A stretch of 64,000 nt of DNA from Kastovskya adunca ATA6-11-RM4 (GCA_019359445.1 JAHHHJ010000015.1:1-64000); one strand, 5' to 3'; positions 9,047-18,218 are shown, numbered from the stretch's first letter. The notes: generated from the letters alone by a model not told the origin. Numbers and translations are program-made.

Positions 9047-9949
9047 CTAACGCACAGCAAACCGACGCACGGCAAATACGCTGCCCACGAAACCCACAGC
9101 ACCACCCAAACAGACAAGAATTACAGGCAGCAAAATCAGATGTAAGTAATTAGGTTGCAGCCCCTCAGCGAGGAATTGAATAAAATCCGGTTGAGTGGCG
9201 AGTAAGTTACGGAGAAACTGCTGAATACTAGTAATCAGAACCCAAGCGATCGCCGCACCGACAACGCCAAATACGATTCCCTGCAAAATAAATGGTAGGT
9301 AAATCCAAACGGTTGTTGCCCCTACCAATTGCATAATCTCAATCTCCCGCCGTCGTGCCATCACAATTAACCGAATCGTTGTTGTAATCACGGCAACGGC
9401 TGTCAGGCTGAGGATGGCAGTAACAGTGAAACTCACCCAGCCCAAGCCTTGATGCAGTTGATTCAGGCGTTCTAGGGCTTCATTGACGTATTGCACGTTA
9501 TCAACACCAGGGATTACTGCTAATTGCTGCGCCAGCACTGGGACATCTTCGGGGGTTTGCGCCTTCACTTTTAGCTCATCCACCAAAGGATTACCCGCTA
9601 GTTGCTGTGCCGCCCCGTTAATATCAGAAAGCCCCAACTCCTCCACGAGAGTTGCCCAAGCAAGTTCTTTATCTACCGTTTTCACAGCACTGATGTGAGG
9701 CAGTTTCTCCACCATGGGGATAACAACGTCTAGCTGCGCCCCAGGATCGAGATAAACCGCCACTTCCAGTTGGCTACCAAACTGATTTAACAGTCCTTCC
9801 AGTTGCCACGATGCCTGTAAACTCGTGCCAAAGAGAAACAATAAGACAGTGACGGTGCTGACGGCTGCCCAGTTCATCCAGCCCCCACGCTGCAATCCAA
9901 CTAGGGTTTCACGCAAGAGGTAATCAAGTTTGGTGAGAGATTGAAGCAT
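9047..9949 (-). CDS. ftsX: Cell division protein FtsX (permease-like)
   Basis: 300 residues from ATG at 9949 (MLQSLTKLDYLLRETLVGLQ). The topology is that of FtsX: an N-terminal cytoplasmic stretch, TM1 (AAVSTVTVLLFLFGTSLQ), an extracytoplasmic domain of about 110 residues (LEVAVYLDPGAQLDVVIP and following), then three C-terminal helices (VSFTVTAILSLTAVAVITTT, GIVFGVVGAAIAWVLI, LPVILVCLGGAVGFVGSVFA). In the family it pairs with the ATPase FtsE and controls peptidoglycan hydrolases at the septum. ftsE is not adjacent. The frame stays open for 81 more codons upstream only because it runs through the GC-rich repeat at 10015-10175, giving a Pro/Arg/Leu-rich artefact that should not be annotated as protein. 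Confidence 0.93.
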   Translation of the reverse strand: MLQSLTKLDYLLRETLVGLQRGGWMNWAAVSTVTVLLFLFGTSLQASWQLEGLLNQFGSQLEVAVYLDPGAQLDVVIPMVEKLPHISAVKTVDKELAWATLVEELGLSDINGAAQQLAGNPLVDELKVKAQTPEDVPVLAQQLAVIPGVDNVQYVNEALERLNQLHQGLGWVSFTVTAILSLTAVAVITTTIRLIVMARRREIEIMQLVGATTVWIYLPFILQGIVFGVVGAAIAWVLITSIQQFLRNLLATQPDFIQFLAEGLQPNYLHLILLPVILVCLGGAVGFVGSVFAVRRFAVR

Positions 9950-10014
9950 CCAATACCTGCCAACGCGATCGCGTAGATGAGCAAAAACCAAGATAACTGA
10001 AATCGGGAGAATGT

Positions 10015-10175
10015 GGCGAGCCGGGGAGCCGGGGAGCCGGGGTGCAGGGGCGCAGGGAAGCCGGGGAGCCGGGGAGCCGGGGAGCCGGGGAGCCGGGGTG
10101 CAGGGGCGCAGGGAAGCCGGGGAGCCGGGGAGCCGGGGAGCCGGGGCGCAGGGAAGCCGGGGAGCCGGGGAGCGC
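10015..10175. repeat. GC-rich tandem repeat, 9-bp unit GCCGGGGAG
   Basis: Tandem array of GCCGGGGAG units alternating with a longer block containing GGTGCAGGGGCGCAGGGAA. The higher-order pattern repeats about three times. It lies between the divergently transcribed ftsX and def genes, keeps all frames open on both strands, and so produces several spurious ORFs. Confidence 0.95.
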
Positions 10176-10196
10176 GGAGAAGCAATAACCAACCCT

Positions 10197-10230
10197 ATTC
10201 ATACTTCATACTTCACCCTTCATACTTTAT
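10197..10230. repeat. Heptamer STRR, TTCATAC type
   Basis: Short run of about four to five imperfect ATTCATA/CTTCATA heptamers next to the GC-rich array. It is the same motif as the longer arrays at 24201, 27083 and 62475. Confidence 0.85.
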
Positions 10231-10350
10231 TCCCGATGACGGTTATTTACCCACATCCCCGGAAAATTTATACTCTTGCTACTATTGGGAACTGTTAACA
10301 TTGAAGAAAATTACACCGTAAAATAGTAGTCTTTAGTGAGTTCACGTCCA

Positions 10351-10914
10351 ATGACTTCTCAAGTAGTCATCGAAAAGAAAAAATTAGAAAATCCGCCCTT
10401 AGAAATTCATTACTTAGGCGATCGCGTGCTGCGTCAGCCTGCCAAGCGAGTTGCGAAGGTAGACGACAGCATCCGGCAGTTGGTACGGGAGATGTTGCAA
10501 ACGATGTACAGTGCCGATGGCATTGGTCTAGCCGCCACACAAGTCGGAGTCAACAAGCAAGTAATTGTTATTGACTGCGAGCCGGATAACCCCACCAACC
10601 CGCCGCTAGTTTTAATCAACCCTGCCATCAAGAAATTTGGTCGCGCTTTGTGTGATGCTCAAGAAGGTTGCCTGAGCATTCCTGGCGTCTATCTAGATGT
10701 CCAACGCCCAGAGGAAGTAGAAGTCGCCTACAAGGATGAGAACGGACGTCCCCGCACCCTGAAAGCCGATGGATTGCTAGCGCGTGCTATCCAGCACGAA
10801 ATGGATCACCTGAATGGTGTAATGTTTGTGGATCGGGTGAATAATGGTTTGGCGTTAACTGAAGAACTCAAAAAGCATGGCTTTTCTGCTAACGCCGTTC
10901 AACCCATGCAATAA
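10351..10914 (+). CDS. def: Peptide deformylase
   Basis: Removes the N-formyl group from nascent proteins. All three PDF motifs are intact: GIGLAATQVG (motif 1), EGCLSIPG (motif 2, with the metal-binding Cys) and QHEMDHLNG (HExxH motif 3). I use the ATG at 10351 (MTSQVVIEKKKL), giving 187 residues. A GTG five codons upstream (10336) is also in frame, but the ATG start gives the N terminus usual for cyanobacterial PDFs. A small membrane protein gene follows 18 bases downstream and may be cotranscribed. Confidence 0.96.
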   Translation: MTSQVVIEKKKLENPPLEIHYLGDRVLRQPAKRVAKVDDSIRQLVREMLQTMYSADGIGLAATQVGVNKQVIVIDCEPDNPTNPPLVLINPAIKKFGRALCDAQEGCLSIPGVYLDVQRPEEVEVAYKDENGRPRTLKADGLLARAIQHEMDHLNGVMFVDRVNNGLALTEELKKHGFSANAVQPMQ

Positions 10915-10932
10915 GGATTGAACTAAAACATT

Positions 10933-11130
10933 ATGATGACACCAAAAAGCGGTCTATTCTTGACAGGTTCTTGCGTGGCAGCGATCGCTGCTGTTGGCTC
11001 AATCTTTGAACTTTCCTCAGGTAATCCCGCCTGGGGCACTTTGGGAACAGCGATTACCTTAGCGGCTAGCGTTCCCTTGACAGGATTCTTTTTTTATGCT
11101 GCGGTTCGTGACGCCAGAGCGAATCTATAG
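10933..11130 (+). CDS. Small two-helix membrane protein
   Basis: 65 residues with two hydrophobic segments: GLFLTGSCVAAIAAVGSIFEL near residues 7-27, and TAITLAASVPLTGFFFYAAV near 38-57. They are joined by a short polar turn, and the tail RDARANL is charged. It lies 18 bases after def on the same strand, so cotranscription is likely. The family is not recognised. Its coding status rests on the clean hydrophobic pattern and the short spacing to def. Confidence 0.65.
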   Translation: MMTPKSGLFLTGSCVAAIAAVGSIFELSSGNPAWGTLGTAITLAASVPLTGFFFYAAVRDARANL

Positions 11131-11257
11131 AACTTAGTCTAGCGATGCTCGTAATCGTAGATAGGGAAATGCAATCCGTCTTGGTTGATCTTGAACCTGG
11201 GCGGTTTTTTTTGTAAGGTGGGCTTTGCTCAAAAACGACTTTTTATAATGAGGTGCT

Positions 11258-11851
11258 TCACATCTCCCTCGCTAACGCCGCATCTACTTGTTGAAGCAGG
11301 TGTTCCGGGGTAGAGGCGTTATCTAGAACCACATCCGCCGCCGCCACTTTGTCAGCAAGGGGGAATTGGCTAGAAATCCGAGCGTGGGCATGTTCTGGAG
11401 TGAGGCGATCGCGTTTTATAATCCGCTCTAGCTGTTGGGTAGGTTCGCAATAAACCACCCAAATTTCTGTCACTAAGTGGGTTAACTTGGCTTCAAATAG
11501 TAACGGAATCGCTAACACAACTGTAGAGGCGGCGATGTTGTCCATTTCTGCTTGAAAACGCGATCGCACCACAGGATGAATCTGCTGCTCCAGCCATTGT
11601 CGTTCGGCGGGATTGGCAAAAACAACCTCCCCTAAGCGACGCCGATTGAGAGTGCGATCGCCCCCAAGAATATCATTGCCGTAGCGTTCCACAATTCTGT
11701 CTAACACCAAAGAACCGGGTTGCACCGTTTCTCTGGCGTAAACATCCGCATCTAATACCGTTAACTGATACGCTTCGGCAAGGTAATCAGAAACAGTAGT
11801 TTTCCCTGTAGCAATGCCACCTGTCAACCCAATGATGCGCTTTTGTGTCAT
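11258..11851 (-). CDS. coaE: Dephospho-CoA kinase
   Basis: Last step of coenzyme A synthesis, phosphorylating the 3'-OH of dephospho-CoA. The P-loop is GLTGGIATGKTTV. The substrate-binding stretch TVLDADVYARETVQPG and the lid region IKRDRLTPEHAHARI are characteristic. I choose ATG at 11851 (MTQKRIIGL, 197 residues), preceded by a strong ribosome site AGGGGG. The longer frame from a TTG at 11881 would overlap the upstream gene. The gene begins 7 bases after the stop of the upstream GGDEF/EAL gene, so the two are probably cotranscribed although functionally unrelated. Confidence 0.95.
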   Translation of the reverse strand: MTQKRIIGLTGGIATGKTTVSDYLAEAYQLTVLDADVYARETVQPGSLVLDRIVERYGNDILGGDRTLNRRRLGEVVFANPAERQWLEQQIHPVVRSRFQAEMDNIAASTVVLAIPLLFEAKLTHLVTEIWVVYCEPTQQLERIIKRDRLTPEHAHARISSQFPLADKVAAADVVLDNASTPEHLLQQVDAALAREM

Positions 11852-11858
11852 TTTCCCC

Positions 11859-14800
11859 CTAAAACTGCACCTCGGCAGCAAGTAAGGCTTCCGCCCCTTG
11901 ACTCGTTAGGGGTTTGGCAAACAGATACCCTTGCCCATATTCGCAATTGAGCGATCGCAACTGTTCCCACTGCTCTTGTGTTTCGACCCCCTCTGCCGTC
12001 ACATCCATCTCTAAAATGTGAGCTAACGTTGTCACCGTTCGCACAATCTCTAGGGCTTCTTTGTCAGCTCCCAAGCGACTGACAAAAGAGCGGTCAATTT
12101 TCAACGTATCAATGGGTAATTGATGCAAACGCCCCAAAGACGAGTAGCCCGTGCCAAAGTCATCAATGGAAAACTGAATCCCCAAGGTTTTAAGTTGTTC
12201 TAATATCACTAGTTCCACGGCGGTGTTTTCCATCATGGCGCTTTCGGTAATCTCTAGCTTTAAACTGCGCCCCTGGATTCCCGCTTCCCGCAGCAAGTTG
12301 TCTAGTTGTTCTAATAACCCTAATTGGGCTAGCTGCTTGCTGGAAACATTAACGCTCATTGTCAACGCGGCTTGACGGGGAAATTTGTCGTGCCAAGCTC
12401 GTAGTTGACGGCAAGCCTCCCGCCACACCCAACGATCGATCTGACCAATCAGCCCCGTTTCCTCTGCTAAGGGAATAAATTTGTCTGGTGAAACCATACC
12501 GCGTTCTGGATGCTGCCAGCGGATTAACGCCTCAAACCCCACGATTTTTCCCGTATTTAAGGAAATAATCGGCTGATAGTAAACCTGAAACTGAGATTGG
12601 GCGATCGCCCGCCGCAAGTCTGCCTGTAACTGCAAACGTTCCCTCGCCTCTGCTTGCATCAGCGGGTCGAAGACAGCATAACTCGCTTGGCGATGGACTC
12701 TAGCGTAATGCATGGCGGTATCAGCCGCCCGCAGCAGGTCTTCAGGATTACTAGCTTCCGACTCCTGACCACTCAAGACAATACCGATACTGGCAGCCGC
12801 AAACACTTCATGCTCACCAAGGTTAATAGCAGACAGTAGTTGTTGGTGAATCTGTTCTGCCATATTGGTGGCGACGCTGGCATCTTTGATATTTGGTAAG
12901 AGAATGGCAAACTTGTCCGAGCCTAGCCGTGCCAAGGTATCGCTAGGACGCAAACAGCGTTTTAACTTGTCTGTTGCCGTCACAATTAGCTGATCGGCAA
13001 ACCCATGTCCCAGGCTGTACTTAACAATCTCAAAGCCATCTAAATCTAAAAAAAGAAGGGCAAATAAACCGCTGTTATCTTGAAGTTGTTTTACCGTCAA
13101 CAGTTCTAAACGGTCTAAAAATAAGGCGCGATTGGGTAAATTTGTCAGCGAGTCATAAAAAGCGTAGCGTCGTAGTTGCACCTCAGATAGCTTGCGCTCA
13201 GTGATGTCCTGCGCCACAACCATGCCAGCAAAAATGTCTCCCTGATCGTTTTTGACGGGCAACGTCTGCACGGCATAAATGCGATTGACATAGGGGATTT
13301 CAAAGCAGGTCTTTGTTCCTGCTAGCGTGGCACGATAATTGGGTTCCAATACCTCGCAGGTTTCTAAGGGGCCAATTTCCCAAATGGTTTTGCCTTCTAG
13401 TAACTCTCTAGAAAGATTAATCCTCACTAACCCCGCGCCGTCTGCCAGGGTATAGCGCAGCTCTTGGTCAAATAGAAAGATTGCCCCGTCTGGATAGTTG
13501 CGAGCAATAGTGCGGTAGAGCTGTTCTCGCCTGCACAATTCCTCTTCGGCTTTCTTTTTCTCCGTCACGTCAATCACCATTGAAAGAAAGCCCATGACGC
13601 TGCCATCTGCTTCCTTCAATGCCAAGTTATACCACTCACAGAGGATGATACGTCCGTCTTTGGTGCGGTTTTCATTGATGTTGTGGGCGATCGCCATTGG
13701 CTCCAAGGCAAGCTGCTCAAAGATCGCTTCAACGTCCGCCCAAACCTCCGGAGTGATAAACAATTCCCAAGGATGCTTGCCCAATACATCAGCTTTGGTA
13801 AAGCCAAAGATTTGTTCTGCCGCCGGATTCCAATCGGTTATTTGCAAGTCTTTATTGCCGAGGATACAGCCAATCGGCATCCGGTCAAATTGAAGCTGAA
13901 GCCGCTCTTTTAGCTGTTTTGTTTGTTCAAAAAGCTGGGCATTGAGAATTGCCATTGCACAGCGTTCGGCTGTAATCTCTAGCAGATGAATTTCCTGCTC
14001 TTGACGGGGATGGAGGTTTAACCAATCGACATGAAGGACACCGATTACCTGACGGCGACGATGCAAGGGAACGCCTAGCATTGTCCGAATCCCCTGTTCT
14101 TTCAGGCGGGGGTTGAGGACGCGTGGATCGGACTGGGCATCTTCAAGATAAAGCGGCTGCATGGTTGAGGCGATCGTCCCCGCAAAGCCCTGTCCCATCG
14201 GAACGCTGTAGCGATGTTTGAGATTAGGATTGTCTTCACTCCAGACGTCCTCGTTCACGCCCAGGCTAGCGCGGACGAACAGATGGTCTTCTTCTTTGAG
14301 GAGAATCACCGCTGCATCCGCCTTCATCACTTCGACAATGCGACGGAGCAAGACATCGAGCAATTCGTCCAGATCTAAGGTGCTGATGCTATTGCTGGTG
14401 ATGGTTGTTAAGGCAAGCAAATCTTCTCGTTCTCGGCGCAGTTCCTCTTGCAGTTGCTTACGCTCTGTAATATCTCGCGCAACGCCAATGATACCCAGAA
14501 TGTTTCCTTGGGCGTCGCGGTAGGTATCTTTGGTAGACAGAAAGATCCTCGTGATGCCGTTGAGGGTGAGGACTTCCTCTAGGCTCTCCGTCTGACCCGT
14601 TGTCATGATCTTGCGGTCAGTCTCCATGATTTGACGAGCCGTTTCTGGAGACAGAAAAGCCGTGTCATCTTGCCCGAGGATTTCTTCTTCTAGCTTTCCA
14701 AAAATATCGGCAGTTGTGGAGTTAGCCATCAGGTAGCAACCCTGATGATTTTTCACAAAGATGGCGTCTGTTGTCCCTTCAACGACCGCCCTTAAAAGGT

Positions 14801-15035
14801 TGTAGCTTTCTTGCTGTAAGCGCCAAGCACGGGACACTAAAGCATAGAGAAACGCGCTGGTAACGAAGACAAACGCCCAGCCTTTAATAATTTGCAATTG
14901 TGTTAGGAGCGTGCCATCGTCAATGAATTGTGCCAGTAACCAGTCCGAAACAAGAATCCACAGGCTGCTAAAAAATGTATAAATGAATACAATATTTCGG
15001 ACTTGATGTCGTGCAGATAAACCCTTGCCGATCAT
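11859..15035 (-). CDS. Membrane PAS/GAF/GGDEF/EAL cyclic-di-GMP sensor protein
   Basis: 1058 residues from ATG at 15035. Two N-terminal membrane helices (about 14-36 and 48-68) are followed by PAS1 (ATTDAIFVKNHQGCYLMANS), a GAF domain (DLDELLDVLLRRIVEVMKAD to about 390), PAS2 (FDRMPIGCILGNKDLQITDW), PAS3 (NYPDGAIFLFDQELRY), a GGDEF domain (YDSLTNLPNRALFLDRL) and an EAL domain. The cyclase signature reads GSDKF instead of GG(D/E)EF, so cyclase activity is doubtful. The phosphodiesterase motifs look intact: GFEALIRWQHPERG, KLEITESAMM, IDDFGTGYSSL, TLKIDRSFV and TAEGVETQEQ. It is most likely a sensor-regulated c-di-GMP phosphodiesterase at the inner membrane. Confidence 0.92.
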   Translation of the reverse strand: MIGKGLSARHQVRNIVFIYTFFSSLWILVSDWLLAQFIDDGTLLTQLQIIKGWAFVFVTSAFLYALVSRAWRLQQESYNLLRAVVEGTTDAIFVKNHQGCYLMANSTTADIFGKLEEEILGQDDTAFLSPETARQIMETDRKIMTTGQTESLEEVLTLNGITRIFLSTKDTYRDAQGNILGIIGVARDITERKQLQEELRREREDLLALTTITSNSISTLDLDELLDVLLRRIVEVMKADAAVILLKEEDHLFVRASLGVNEDVWSEDNPNLKHRYSVPMGQGFAGTIASTMQPLYLEDAQSDPRVLNPRLKEQGIRTMLGVPLHRRRQVIGVLHVDWLNLHPRQEQEIHLLEITAERCAMAILNAQLFEQTKQLKERLQLQFDRMPIGCILGNKDLQITDWNPAAEQIFGFTKADVLGKHPWELFITPEVWADVEAIFEQLALEPMAIAHNINENRTKDGRIILCEWYNLALKEADGSVMGFLSMVIDVTEKKKAEEELCRREQLYRTIARNYPDGAIFLFDQELRYTLADGAGLVRINLSRELLEGKTIWEIGPLETCEVLEPNYRATLAGTKTCFEIPYVNRIYAVQTLPVKNDQGDIFAGMVVAQDITERKLSEVQLRRYAFYDSLTNLPNRALFLDRLELLTVKQLQDNSGLFALLFLDLDGFEIVKYSLGHGFADQLIVTATDKLKRCLRPSDTLARLGSDKFAILLPNIKDASVATNMAEQIHQQLLSAINLGEHEVFAAASIGIVLSGQESEASNPEDLLRAADTAMHYARVHRQASYAVFDPLMQAEARERLQLQADLRRAIAQSQFQVYYQPIISLNTGKIVGFEALIRWQHPERGMVSPDKFIPLAEETGLIGQIDRWVWREACRQLRAWHDKFPRQAALTMSVNVSSKQLAQLGLLEQLDNLLREAGIQGRSLKLEITESAMMENTAVELVILEQLKTLGIQFSIDDFGTGYSSLGRLHQLPIDTLKIDRSFVSRLGADKEALEIVRTVTTLAHILEMDVTAEGVETQEQWEQLRSLNCEYGQGYLFAKPLTSQGAEALLAAEVQF

Positions 15036-15670
15036 AAGCAATTTTTACAAGCCTCTGGGGGCATTGATTGCGAAATATAAGTCTAGTTGTAGACAGACAG
15101 GATTGCCAAAGATTTAAATAGATTGGATGCTAAGGATTTCTCAGTTAATATCCCCACATCGTGATGATTTCCCAAGTTTTTCTCCTCTGCTCAATTAGTC
15201 TTTATTTACACAAATTTAGCGCTCTTCATATTATAGGGGCGCGAATTTTGACTAAAAATTAGCAGTTGCACTGAAAGAAGAAAAAAATCTTCCTATAAGT
15301 AGGACAGATTATTTGTTTAACCAATCCTTATATCGAGGTTTGAGAAACTGTTAATTTTTAATTCTCTTTGCAAAGAGTTTTAATTTAAATGTCAACATCG
15401 TTTAGCCAAGAAATTAATTTCCACAACCAGTAGCCAAACTCAGTTTTAATTCATATCTTGCACATTGTCATTAAGCGTAAGGTAGACAGAGCCTACCCCC
15501 GGTATTTCTTGTCTAACGTCGTCAGAAGCACTGCCCACCCTACATAAACTGAATTCTTGGTTAACTAACAAATCTTTTCGGGTAGGTGGGGGTGAACAGA
15601 GTGAAACCCAACGCAGACAACACTTTGGGTAATATGTTAGTTTCGCGTATTTCAAAACGCCTACCTACAA
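15036..15670. other. Gene-free region with repeat-derived segments
   Basis: No credible coding region. The first 400 bases are AT-rich and include a small inverted repeat CTCTTTGCAAAGAG near 15364. From about 15475 the sequence consists of segments that look like dispersed extragenic cyanobacterial repeats (GTAGGGTGGGCAGTGCTTCT read on the minus strand, and GTGGGGGTGAACAGAGTGAA). A 69-codon minus-strand frame (15446-15655) lies in this repeat sequence and is rejected as a gene. The promoter of the 15035 gene must lie near the left end, but I cannot pick a site with confidence. Confidence 0.6.
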
Positions 15671-17203
15671 TCAATCAAAATATTTCCTAATTGCTTGGAT
15701 TAGTCCTTCTAGGGTATATTCCGCCGCTTCTACATCCACTCGCCTCAAGAGCTGACGGCAAGTTTCAGAGGTTTGAGGACCAATCGAAGCAATGGAGACC
15801 TTTTCTAACACAGAGGTAATAGAGACAGGATGGGATAGGGTATCGCCTTGCTGCAAAGCCTTTTCTAGAAGTTGATGAAAATGCCTAACGGTTTTAGAAC
15901 TGGCAAAGGTAATGACATCCACCGCACCCGCCAAAAGAGCATCAAGTGCCGCCGGAGCGATAGTTGCCGGACATCCTGACTGATAGGCTGCTACCTCCAC
16001 CATCTCTGCTCCTTGTGCCGTTAGTTCCTGCACTAACGCTTCTCTACCGCCCGTTTCTACTCTGGGAAACAGAATTTTTAACCCAGATAAGGATTCGGGA
16101 AAGTGTTCCACTAACGAATCAGCAATAAAGTCTGGCGGGATGAAGTCGGGTTGGAGGTTGCGAGATTTTAGGCTGGCGGCGGTTTTCTTCCCAACGACGG
16201 CAATTTTGACCCCCGCTAAGGCACGGGTATCTTTTCCTTGAGCCAGCAGCCGTTCAAAAAAGTAATCGACGCCGTTGCTGGAGGTAAGAATGAGCCAATT
16301 GAAGTCAGAAAGATGAGCGATCGCATTATCCAATGCTTCCCAACTCGAAGGCGGCGTAATCTCCAACGCTGGCATCTCAATGACACTTGCACCCTCTCGC
16401 TCAAGCAGTTTGCGAAATTGGCTAGATTGTCCAGCAGAACGGGTGACTAAAACGGTTTTACCTGATAAAGGAGGTTGAGACATAGGAGATTGAGATTGAA
16501 GAAACTCGCGTAACTTAACAACTTCGCCGATCGCAATTACAACTGGAGAGAGGGAAATGCCCTCCGTTTGCTTGAGGATATTGCCTAAGGTACCCGTCCA
16601 AATTTGTTGTTGAGGACATCCTGCCCAACGGATAATCGCAATGGGAGTGGAATGCGATCGCCCATAGCGTTGTAACTGGCGAGTAATTTCGCTCAAATGA
16701 CGCCCACCCATCAAAATCACCAGCGTATCAATCCGCGCCAAGGCTTCCCAATCTAACTCCCTTGGTTCATGGGCACTGAGTACGGCAAAACAACGACTCA
16801 GTACTGCATCGGTAAGAGGAATACTAGCAAGCAAGGGAGCAGCCAAGGCAGAAGAAATTCCAGGGACAACTTCAAATGCACACCCCGCCTCAATTAACGC
16901 CTGGATTTCGGCACTAGTACGCCCAAAAATAAAAGGATCGCCACTTTTTAGCCGCACCACTTGCTTCCCCTGTTGGCATTGTTCCACAAGTAACTGATTA
17001 ATCTCAGCTTGCGGCGTGCTGGGGCGTCCTCCCCGCTTACCAACGTCAAATTTTAAGCAATCGGGAGGTACTAATTGCAATAGCTGGCGATCGACTAAGG
17101 CATCATAGATTAACACCTCGGCTTGAGCTAATAGTTTTTGTGCCTTCACCGTCAGGTAAGACACATCCCCTAATCCGGCTCCAACGAGGTAAACTTTTCC
17201 CAT
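15671..17203 (-). CDS. cobA-hemD: Uroporphyrinogen-III C-methyltransferase / uroporphyrinogen-III synthase fusion
   Basis: A two-domain tetrapyrrole enzyme. Residues 1 to about 245 are a CobA/SUMT methyltransferase (VYLVGAGLGDVSYLTVKA, LKSGDPFIFGRTSAEI, VVPGISSALAAPLLASIPLT), which makes precorrin-2 for sirohaem and cobalamin. From about 260 there is a HemD domain (TVLVTRSAGQSSQFRKLLER, WLILTSSNGVDYFFERL, ITFASSKTVRHFHQLL), which makes uroporphyrinogen III. The fusion places consecutive steps at the branch point to siroheme/B12. I use ATG at 17203. A TTG four codons upstream is possible. This is a known arrangement in several bacteria including cyanobacteria. Confidence 0.95.
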   Translation of the reverse strand: MGKVYLVGAGLGDVSYLTVKAQKLLAQAEVLIYDALVDRQLLQLVPPDCLKFDVGKRGGRPSTPQAEINQLLVEQCQQGKQVVRLKSGDPFIFGRTSAEIQALIEAGCAFEVVPGISSALAAPLLASIPLTDAVLSRCFAVLSAHEPRELDWEALARIDTLVILMGGRHLSEITRQLQRYGRSHSTPIAIIRWAGCPQQQIWTGTLGNILKQTEGISLSPVVIAIGEVVKLREFLQSQSPMSQPPLSGKTVLVTRSAGQSSQFRKLLEREGASVIEMPALEITPPSSWEALDNAIAHLSDFNWLILTSSNGVDYFFERLLAQGKDTRALAGVKIAVVGKKTAASLKSRNLQPDFIPPDFIADSLVEHFPESLSGLKILFPRVETGGREALVQELTAQGAEMVEVAAYQSGCPATIAPAALDALLAGAVDVITFASSKTVRHFHQLLEKALQQGDTLSHPVSITSVLEKVSIASIGPQTSETCRQLLRRVDVEAAEYTLEGLIQAIRKYFD

Positions 17204-17292
17204 TTGATCGCTCAATTTTTTTCCTCAGTATGTTCATATTTTGGAGGATATAGGGCATTGAGGAAACCTCTGAATCGATGAGAATATAGACT

Positions 17293-17862
17293 TTGAAGAA
17301 ATTAGTACTTGTAGCGATCGCGGTAGCAGCGATCGCGTTAGGGCTTCCTCAACTCGCTCTGGCTGAGACAACCCAACTCACGCAACTTGATTATGCGGGT
17401 TTTGTCACGGTTGAGGGGGCGTATCCTCTCCCCTTCCGTTACAGGTTTAATGTGCCCCACAAAAGCTTCGCCGTCGAAAATCTTAGCGGAAGGCTGCAAG
17501 ATGAAGGGGATTCGGAACTGACTATTGAGTTGCTGCGATCGCTGAAAAAGTTAGCTTCAACACTCACAGGACTGACTCTGAGTTCCTTAAGGGGTTCGGG
17601 TGCTATTTTTAGCGATGCCGAGAAGACTATTCAGCTTTCTCCCTTTGAGTTTTCCTATAATCCGGTTGATGATATTTTGACTGTCGATGGCTACGACTTT
17701 GCCAAGATTCAATCTTGTTTAAGTCGTACTTGCTATCTCGCGGGAACAGCTTTTGCCGTGGGTTCCTTGGGGAGTTTACCGATTACTACGACTGTGGAGT
17801 TTGATGTAGCGCAAACTGCAACGCCGATTGGCGATCGCGATTCCCTTCCTATATTGGGTTGA
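17293..17862 (+). CDS. Exported protein of unknown function
   Basis: 189 residues with a textbook signal peptide (KKLVLVAIAVAAIALGLPQLALA, cleavage after ALA near residue 24). The mature part is beta-rich and mildly acidic (DYAGFVTVEGAYPLPFRYRF). It has two Cys near the C terminus (IQSCLSRTCYLAG) that could form a disulfide. The only usable start is TTG at 17293; an ATG 17 bases upstream runs into a stop. The family is not recognised. It is followed by a long palindrome. Confidence 0.7.
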   Translation: MKKLVLVAIAVAAIALGLPQLALAETTQLTQLDYAGFVTVEGAYPLPFRYRFNVPHKSFAVENLSGRLQDEGDSELTIELLRSLKKLASTLTGLTLSSLRGSGAIFSDAEKTIQLSPFEFSYNPVDDILTVDGYDFAKIQSCLSRTCYLAGTAFAVGSLGSLPITTTVEFDVAQTATPIGDRDSLPILG

Positions 17863-17867
17863 ATGCG

Positions 17868-17900
17868 AGATCCCCGACTTCTTCAAGAAGTCGGGGATCT
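17868..17900. repeat. 33-bp near-perfect palindrome
   Basis: Arms of 16 bases (AGATCCCCGACTTCTT and its complement) around one central base, starting 6 bases after the stop of the preceding gene. It looks like one of the dispersed extragenic palindromes of filamentous cyanobacteria and could also form a transcript-end hairpin. It has no T-run. Confidence 0.85.
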
Positions 17901-17984
17901 GAACAAAGAAACTTACTTAAAATTACGGTTGACAAAGTCGTCAATACTTTAATGAAAACGAGCAATTCTGTTCTTTTATAAGTG

Positions 17985-18028
17985 TCTGTATTTTCACTGA
18001 TAGTGAATAGAAGATACAGATTTTTTTT
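17985..18028 (+). terminator. Possible imperfect terminator
   Basis: CTGTAT...ATACAG and TTCACT...AGTGAA can pair with a 6-base bulge on one side, ending in eight T residues (18021-18028). This would end transcription from the exported-protein gene before the PEP-CTERM gene. The bulge lowers confidence. The rest of 17901-18218 shows no gene. Confidence 0.4.
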
Positions 18029-18218
18029 GTGCCTAATTATTTACCAAACCTTCACGCTAACTCCTGATGAACTTTACCTACTAAAGCCGTTTAAGGGATA
18101 GATTAAATAGGAACTAGCAAGTCGTAAGTCCGATATAGAACTAATCACGCTAAGTCCGACTGTGCGCGGATTAAGCAAAACTTCTACCCAACAAAAACTT
18201 TTGGAGATAGAGAAGAAT

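Noticed and set aside
9950-10192. N-terminal extension of FtsX
   Set aside because: Encodes repeat-derived Pro/Arg/Leu sequence; the ATG at 9949 gives the normal FtsX N terminus.
10011-10321. Gly/Arg/Pro-rich ORFs on both strands
   Set aside because: They are produced by the GCCGGGGAG tandem repeat, which contains no stop in any frame; composition is pure repeat translation.
15446-15655. 69-codon minus-strand ORF
   Set aside because: It lies in dispersed extragenic repeat sequence (GTAGGGTGGGCAGTGC type), has no ribosome site and no coherent protein pattern.
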